Below are positions 58,217 through 64,000 of a stretch of 64,000 bases of DNA, piece after piece. Source of the DNA: Macrotrachela quadricornifera. Taxonomy: Eukaryota > Rotifera > Eurotatoria > Philodinida > Philodinidae. The position numbers were made by a program, and so were the translations under genes. Numbering within the stretch: position 1 is the stretch's first letter; the number at the start of each line of letters is the position of its first letter. The stretch lies in the NCBI GenBank assembly GCA_022393335.1, contig JAJEKB010021383.1, positions 1,649,868 through 1,713,867 of the forward strand. The letters are read 5' to 3'. The notes beneath the pieces were generated by a model, which was not told the origin of the DNA, did no database searches, and saw only the letters and a program-made list of their open reading frames with translations.

Positions 58217-60689
58217 ATTGATAAAATCTACAAAAAAAACTGTGTCTATATTAATGTAGAGCAAAAGTAAAATGATAAAGCAAAATAGAAAAAAAAACGA
58301 TTTTCACACTTCGATTAACAACCATCCTCTACTTTCGTAGGGTATTTGTTTCTTATGCAAAGTACGTAGAACAAAAAAGTATGTAAAGAACATATGTATA
58401 AGCAAGAGAAGAAGAAAAAAGAATAGGTTATAAATATTCGTGATAAGTAACAATTTATGATACTTTACACGCTTATAGAGAAAAAGACTATATACAGAAC
58501 AAAAACGAAAAACGAAATGTGAGCATAAGAATCATCTCCAAAGGACGCTCGTATAAAGGAGGAAGGTGGAGTATTACCAAAAGCCAAGATAACTATTGGA
58601 AATATTTTCTTTGTTTTTCAACGATTCAGCGTATTTTGAACTCGGGTTTATTTTAAAAAGTACTTTTTTAACTTATGTTTTGAATGTAAACATATCATTG
58701 AAACATTTAAGGATATTACTATATTGATAATTATTTATAATCAAACTTTTTGTATTTTCGAATTTCATTCGTATTAAAATGATGTCGTTTTTATTATTTT
58801 CTGTTCATAAAAATCGAACATATCTAAATATGGGAAAAATTTTAAACCTACTATATTTGATGAAATATTTGTTTATTTATTTTGAGTTTTGATGTCTCGA
58901 TTTAACTAAAAACAAAGATCTAATATTTGAAGATCAATTTTGAATTTCAATAAATTTTGATTCGATCTGAGTTAGTGTGGAATCTAGAAACCAGTTTTCT
59001 ATAGAACCACAACAAATCTTGGAATCGATGTCACCCTCATTTAGCAGTTTAATATGTAATCTCTTGGAATAAAGGAATAGAGAAGGCTGTAGAATCCATT
59101 CGAACTATCTGTGAAGGAGATAGATAGTTAACCATTGAGAAATTTCTGAAATTTTTTAAAAAAAAGTATATAAAACAGTATTTCCACTTGTTAGGATTCG
59201 AAAGATGAGTTTTTGCTTCCATTTTTTCTCTTCCTTCTTTGTTTATCTTTTCACTTTGCTATTACATATATTTCTATTTTCATCTCGTGCGTCCATAACA
59301 TATTCTATATCATTTTCTCTCTTATCTTCTTATATTGGAATTTTTCTTGTAACTATGAATTTATTTCTCAAACTGTTTATTTTTGGTTTTTTCCATGTTC
59401 GTTTTATATATATACCCACTTTTTGACCAAGAGAGTAATACAAGCAGTTCATCGTTTAAAGACAAAATCAATTCTTATGATCAAAACTAAAGTGATCTTG
59501 ATAAAGTTTCTCTGTGTGAAACGAAATGAGAATTTTTTTGATTGTTTCATGAAGAACGTCTAGATGTTTTGCAATTAATAAACTTTAGAAAATAAAATTT
59601 TCATTCCTAATTTAGTTTGATCCTTTCGCAACGATTTAATTTTCCTAGAAAATAGCTTTAATAGGTCCATTTTCATGCATATTCACCTTCTGATAAATAC
59701 TCTTGTTGACATTTACAATATGTGTCACCAGTTGTTTTTCTATTTTCCGCTTTGTACCATTATATGAGTGGTCCTCTTTCATATTGAACTGAATAATTAC
59801 TCCCATTTTTGTTTTTTTCTTCTTTATACATATGACACAGGACGAACGAGATAACGAAGTGGAGTTTTAACTTCTTTTTTTTTCATTCTTTTTATAGCAT
59901 TATCTGAAGCTTCTTGCGTTTTCATAAACAACTCAAATTCTAAAATGATTACATGTTGTTTGAAGAAATCGATACAGAAGGCAAAGGTAAGTCAACGACT
60001 GGTATGAGTATTTTGTTTGGTAATTTTACTAGAATGTCATTCAAATCTTCAAAGCTCTATAAAACAAAATCATCGATGATGACGTGAATTTATAAAGAAA
60101 GCTCTGCTGTCAACAGTGACTCGACAATTTTGCAATTTCGTCAGTCATGTTTAGATCCTACCTTTTTTGTATGCCATTCTAGAAGCCAAAATTCGATTCG
60201 AAGCAACAGTGAGGAAGTCAGTTAAAGCCTAAATTCGCTGATCACAAGCTAGAAGAAATAGAAAAATCTGTACATAATGTCCAAAGACGATGAAATAGTT
60301 GCTATGAGAAAATCAGACAACAATAATTAAGAGAAATAAGTGTGATGGTAGCAAAAACAATACAAACTTTCTGTTCTGATTGTGACAAATTCTTTTGTCT
60401 GAATTAGTAAATTATTAATCTTCACTCATTGCTAAGAAAAAAATCTGTTTTTTTTATCATATTTTCTGTTAAAATATACAGTGAGGTACTGATGACTTAC
60501 ATCGCCTCGAAAGGATTAAATTCAAGGTTCATCGAAATCAATTTAAGTTTAATTCTAATCTCAAATATCTATAAAACATATATTTCGATAAGCAGAGTTT
60601 TTCACAAGAGAAGAGGCACAAAAAAATGACATTTTTATCTGGATGTTCTATATAAATGGACCCAGTAAACTTTCATTCTGGGAGTTAAT
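58217..60689. other. Intergenic region between copies 6 and 7
   Basis: 58217-58370 resembles the region upstream of copy 5. The rest is AT-rich, with no gene I recognise. Frames at 59205-59563 (+) are F/I/S-rich chance frames. Anything functional here is not visible to me. Confidence 0.45.
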
Positions 60690-61560
60690 ATATCAACTAA
60701 CAATGTTATCTTGTTATTGTAATAGCTCTTTTACTAGTAAATATTATAAAACAAAAGAGATTCTTCCTATTTAATTCATATCTGTTTTAATATTTATCTT
60801 TCTAAATTATTTTTTCGACTATTTTATATTTTCATTTTGCACAAAATAGTTCATTAAGTATTGATTTAAATAATATGTATTTTTTTCGGAAATAGTTTTC
60901 AAATGAACACTCGAAAATGAATAATTTTGTGAAACAACTTATTATTAAACTGTTTTAGTTATTCATTTAAAATTAAATGATAGGTTTAATTAATAATTTA
61001 AATACAAAATTCTCATAGGAATATTTATGAAAGAAATAATTCTTATGATTAATTTTTCTTTATCAAAAAATGTTTTTATATATTATATATTTATATTTTA
61101 CTTTTTTCAACAATCAAACAATTTTGTCTAATTATTCGAACCTTAATATTATTCATTATGATCAATTTAATCTTTTAATATCATATGAATCGAAATAACA
61201 ATATAATTATAGAATTTCGATTCAAAAAAAATATTTTTCATGCATCGTTAAATAATCATCTATCATGATTTTTGTTTTTATCGTAATAATAATAAATATG
61301 TATACGACGATGTGATGAAGAAGAAAAAACAAGATCAATAATGTACGTTTTATTCAATAAATTACTCTTCGATATAGCCTTTATTCAATTTAATTTTCTC
61401 TCTCATTTCAAATGTAAAGAAAAATATTTCTTTTTGAAACTTCATATCTATTAATTGATTTGATATAGAAATAGATTTCTATTTATATCATTGTACACTT
61501 ATAATTAATCATAACAGAAAATGAAAAATAGAATTTATTTTTGTATATGAAGGATATTAT
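60690..61560. repeat. Segmental duplication, copy B (partner 55591-56465)
   Basis: Same orientation and nearly identical to 55591-56465. The homology continues past a gap to ~61750 (ttattatcttctc, aatataattcttttgta), meeting the 3' end of copy 7 just as the partner meets copy 6. Confidence 0.88.
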
Positions 61561-61751
61561 TATCATTATTGAAAATCTAGATAGTATTTAAATCAAATTG
61601 AATAGGCATTTTCTTAAAACTATATTTTATTATCTTCTCTCTAATATAATTCTTTTGTAAAAATAAATTAAGTATAAAAAAGCTTGTTTATAAGTTCTAC
61701 AATTATATTTTCCAACTACTAAATCAACTGTTTATTAGCCTCTTAATTTAA

Positions 61752-62714
61752 TTAAATAAATATATTTTGTGTAACTGCAGTTGGTGGTGCTTTTGTATAA
61801 CGTTGTAATTCAACTAGTTCACCATTCTTTGTTCTAATAAATAAATATTGTTCATCTTTAACTTCTAAATTTTGTATATTAGAAATTAAATCTTTAATTA
61901 AACCTTCTTTACGCATTTTTTCTGGTGGACCTCCCTTCCTTGTTGACGCAACACCCCCAGCTTTCCATTCATTAGTTGCCGGATTATGTTCTAAACCGCA
62001 ATTCATACTATTAACAACATGCGCATGAAGACGATACAAATTTTGATTTTCATCAATACGACTTATGTTAAATTCACATTCAATACACTCAGGATGTTCT
62101 GAATAATTGATAATGTTCCAATCTCCTTCAACACCAGTAAATTGTAATGGTGCACGATCTAGTGATGTTGGAATTTCTTGTAATCGACTAATTTTAGCTG
62201 TACCATTTGAACTAAAGCTTACAACTATCACATTTTTATAGTATAAACATATATTCAAATATGAAATCTTACCAGGAAATAATGGTTTTGGATATGGAGA
62301 TTGAACATGAAATGCTAAACCTAATGGTCGATCATTATGAAATATATACATTTTTAATTCTTCATCAGTTAATTGTAATAATAATCCAACTTTATCATTT
62401 GATTTAATATGATCTCCAAATGATGCTACTAATAATCCACCACCATCTGATAAATTACCTAAATAGCTCATAGCTTTAAGTTTCCATCCACTTTGAAAAG
62501 CTTGTTCTGTTGTTAAACCAACTGAAACACTTCCACTATTTTTATCGAAATTTTGAAAATCTACTTGCCAAAAATATTGTCCATTTTGATTAGCTGGATC
62601 TTTATATAAAACATTAACTGGACTACCATAATGTCCATCTTTTGTACATGTGATTGTAGCACCATTTACATTAACAGCTGATGTATTTTCACTTTGTTCA
62701 ACAACCCACGACAT
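61752..62714 (-). CDS. SPRY-domain two-domain protein, copy 7 (intact)
   Basis: Exon 1 62714-62273 and exon 2 62224-61752, with a 48-bp intron (donor GTAAGATTTC, acceptor ATAG) at the same site as in the other copies; 304 residues spliced. SPRY part: NGQYFWQVDFQNFDKNSGSV, SVGLTTEQAFQSGW, MSYLGNLSDGGGLLVASFGD, LLLQLTDEELKMYIFHNDRP, then VVSFSSNGTAKISRLQEIPT. C-terminal domain: GVEGDWNIINYSEHPECIEC, LHAHVVNSMNCGLEHNP, STRKGGPPEKM, LISNIQNLEV, FIRTKNGELVELQRY, tail AVTQNIFI. The intron is a multiple of three and has no stop, so an unspliced message would encode 320 residues. Copies 3 (50 bp) and 6 (52 bp) lack this property, which supports splicing as the normal state. Confidence 0.85.
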   Translation of the reverse strand: MSWVVEQSENTSAVNVNGATITCTKDGHYGSPVNVLYKDPANQNGQYFWQVDFQNFDKNSGSVSVGLTTEQAFQSGWKLKAMSYLGNLSDGGGLLVASFGDHIKSNDKVGLLLQLTDEELKMYIFHNDRPLGLAFHVQSPYPKPLFPGKISYLNICLYYKNVIVVSFSSNGTAKISRLQEIPTSLDRAPLQFTGVEGDWNIINYSEHPECIECEFNISRIDENQNLYRLHAHVVNSMNCGLEHNPATNEWKAGGVASTRKGGPPEKMRKEGLIKDLISNIQNLEVKDEQYLFIRTKNGELVELQRYTKAPPTAVTQNIFI

Positions 62715-63439
62715 ATTGATAAAATTTCGCTTAATATATTATGAGTTAAAAAATCTAAAATAATAATAAAATGATGGATGGAAGAAAAAATATAACAAAC
62801 TTATATGACGTATATTAAGTAAACTATTTTCTTTACCATCAACATTTGTAGAGAAAGTATCGAATGAGAAGAGAACAGAAAAAATATTTTTACAATCATT
62901 AGTAATAATATATTTGCATCAAGTAGCATAAGATAAAAAAAACAAGATGATTCAGTGATGCATTAAGGGTAATATATACATTCTTATCCTATCAGCAATA
63001 CGAGAAAAAAATAAAGGATTAAGTCCAAGAAAATCTCATTAAATAGGTAGTTTTAAATGGATATCAGAACATTTTGAATAAATGACAAATTAAATGCAAC
63101 TAGGACACAGACGTGATATAATTTTAAAGAGAAAAAGCAAAGTTACATAAAGGAAAAATTACAGAACAACAAACTCAAAGTGTTATATCATACATGGTCT
63201 TGATTAATGGAAAACAAAAAACCTTCAGTGAAATTATATCAATAAGAGAGGGCGCCTTCTGTAGCAATGTACTATAGACCAATAGAAAACATAAAATCAT
63301 ATATAGTGAAATTACTTTATAGAAATCGAAATACATTTTTTGGATTATCAAATTTCATTAATGAGTTTATTTCTAAAAGTATTTTCGAAGTATAAAATAT
63401 AACTACAATCAATATAACAAAAAGCACTATTGATATTAC
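62715..63439. other. Upstream region of copy 7, duplicated near copy 4
   Basis: 62715-63290 is homologous to 46818-47430. It should contain the promoter of copy 7. No other feature seen. Confidence 0.6.
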
Positions 63440-64000
63440 TGATTTGATGCCTTTCATAGATTATCGAGTTATTTAATTATTCGATTTATCTAATGAATTT
63501 ATACTTACTATTTATGAAGAACACGATTCAATCGGTGTACTGTATTCTCTTTCACGATGTAAATAAAATATTTGATAAATTAGTTCTAATTACTATTTTT
63601 TGAATTTTAGAATTAATTTTAATCGATAAATGCTCATCAATTACTAAATTTATTTCAAAAAATAATAACATATTAAATTGATGTGGTTCATTTATTTTTC
63701 CTCAAATACATGGAATTTAAGATGTATTTTATTTTTTTAATTATTTACTATTTTTATTAATTCAAATAAATCTACTTCTCATTTATTTAAAGAATTAAAT
63801 ACTTATGCATATATTTTTAATTTATGTATAAATCTTCTTTATTTCGATTTTAATCATTTGAATAAAATTAATTCTTTAAGACTATCAGTATATAAGCGAT
63901 CATTGAATACTTGTTTTTCATTACGTTTAATCTATATATCTGTTAAGGTATCAATATTTGATGATTGTCTAATCTTTTTGTAAAGCTAAACTGACAGAAA
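63440..64000 (+). pseudogene. Decayed F-box-like gene (bdelloid type), cut by right edge
   Basis: The plus strand reads, across stops and shifts, DYRVI..LFDLSNEFILTIYEE and GVLYSLSRC. This resembles an F-box start (LPNE.LL.IF......D.LYS...+). Later comes FKELNTYAYIFNLCINLLYF, FNHLNKINSLRLSVYKRSLN and VSIFDDCLIFL. The family call is from memory of a common bdelloid F-box/LRR-like layout. Several stops in the first 200 bp mark it as broken. Confidence 0.42.

Noticed and set aside
59205..59563. Overlapping plus-strand F/I/S-rich frames as a membrane protein
   Set aside because: The composition is what T-rich DNA gives by chance; no start context, repeat or family pattern.
58217..60689. Further SPRY copy between copies 6 and 7
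   Set aside because: No family motif (QYFWQ, HNDRPLG, HPECIGC) was found on either strand in this interval.

Overview
The window looks like nuclear DNA of a bdelloid rotifer (Adineta/Rotaria type). This is an inference from gene content and architecture, not from a search. Supporting points: very AT-rich DNA; spliced genes whose introns are mostly 48-61 bp; bdelloid-typical families (Argonaute/PIWI, F-box/LRR, NHL propeller with Thr-rich linker, LRAT, SPRY); and one or two degraded copies of many transposon classes rather than many copies of one.

Layout. 1-339 (-) is an exon of an Argonaute/PIWI gene running off the left edge. 2583-4676 holds a decayed PIF1/Helitron-type helicase between two hairpin-bearing direct repeats. 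5294-8933 (+) is an intact F-box/leucine-rich-repeat gene with 16 equal 84-bp exons on a ~143-bp period. 13417-14859 (+) is a two-exon LRAT-domain gene with Ser in place of the expected catalytic Cys. 16918-18917 is a decayed hAT transposon carrying a full tRNA-derived SINE with target-site duplications. 19844-30505 (-) is a five-exon NHL-repeat membrane gene whose two large introns (4.3 and 4.8 kb) are filled with foldback repeats, tandem repeats and a pogo-like remnant. 33585-36208 (+) is a decayed LINE split by a 392-bp hAT-type MITE.

From 38771 to 62714 the minus strand carries a local family of seven related genes: three intact two-domain genes (SPRY plus a small C-terminal domain), two two-domain pseudogenes, and two short genes with only the C-terminal domain. 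Duplicated intergenic segments show that the array grew by segmental duplication. It was later interrupted by a 2.3-kb MULE element with TIRs and a target-site duplication, by foldback elements, and by fragments of another probable mobile gene. The right end holds a decayed F-box-like gene.

The genes do not form one pathway. The common theme is fast-evolving, duplicated interaction-domain genes in repeat-rich DNA with many long inverted repeats. If transcribed, these would form dsRNA, which is notable beside an Argonaute gene, but no functional link is shown.
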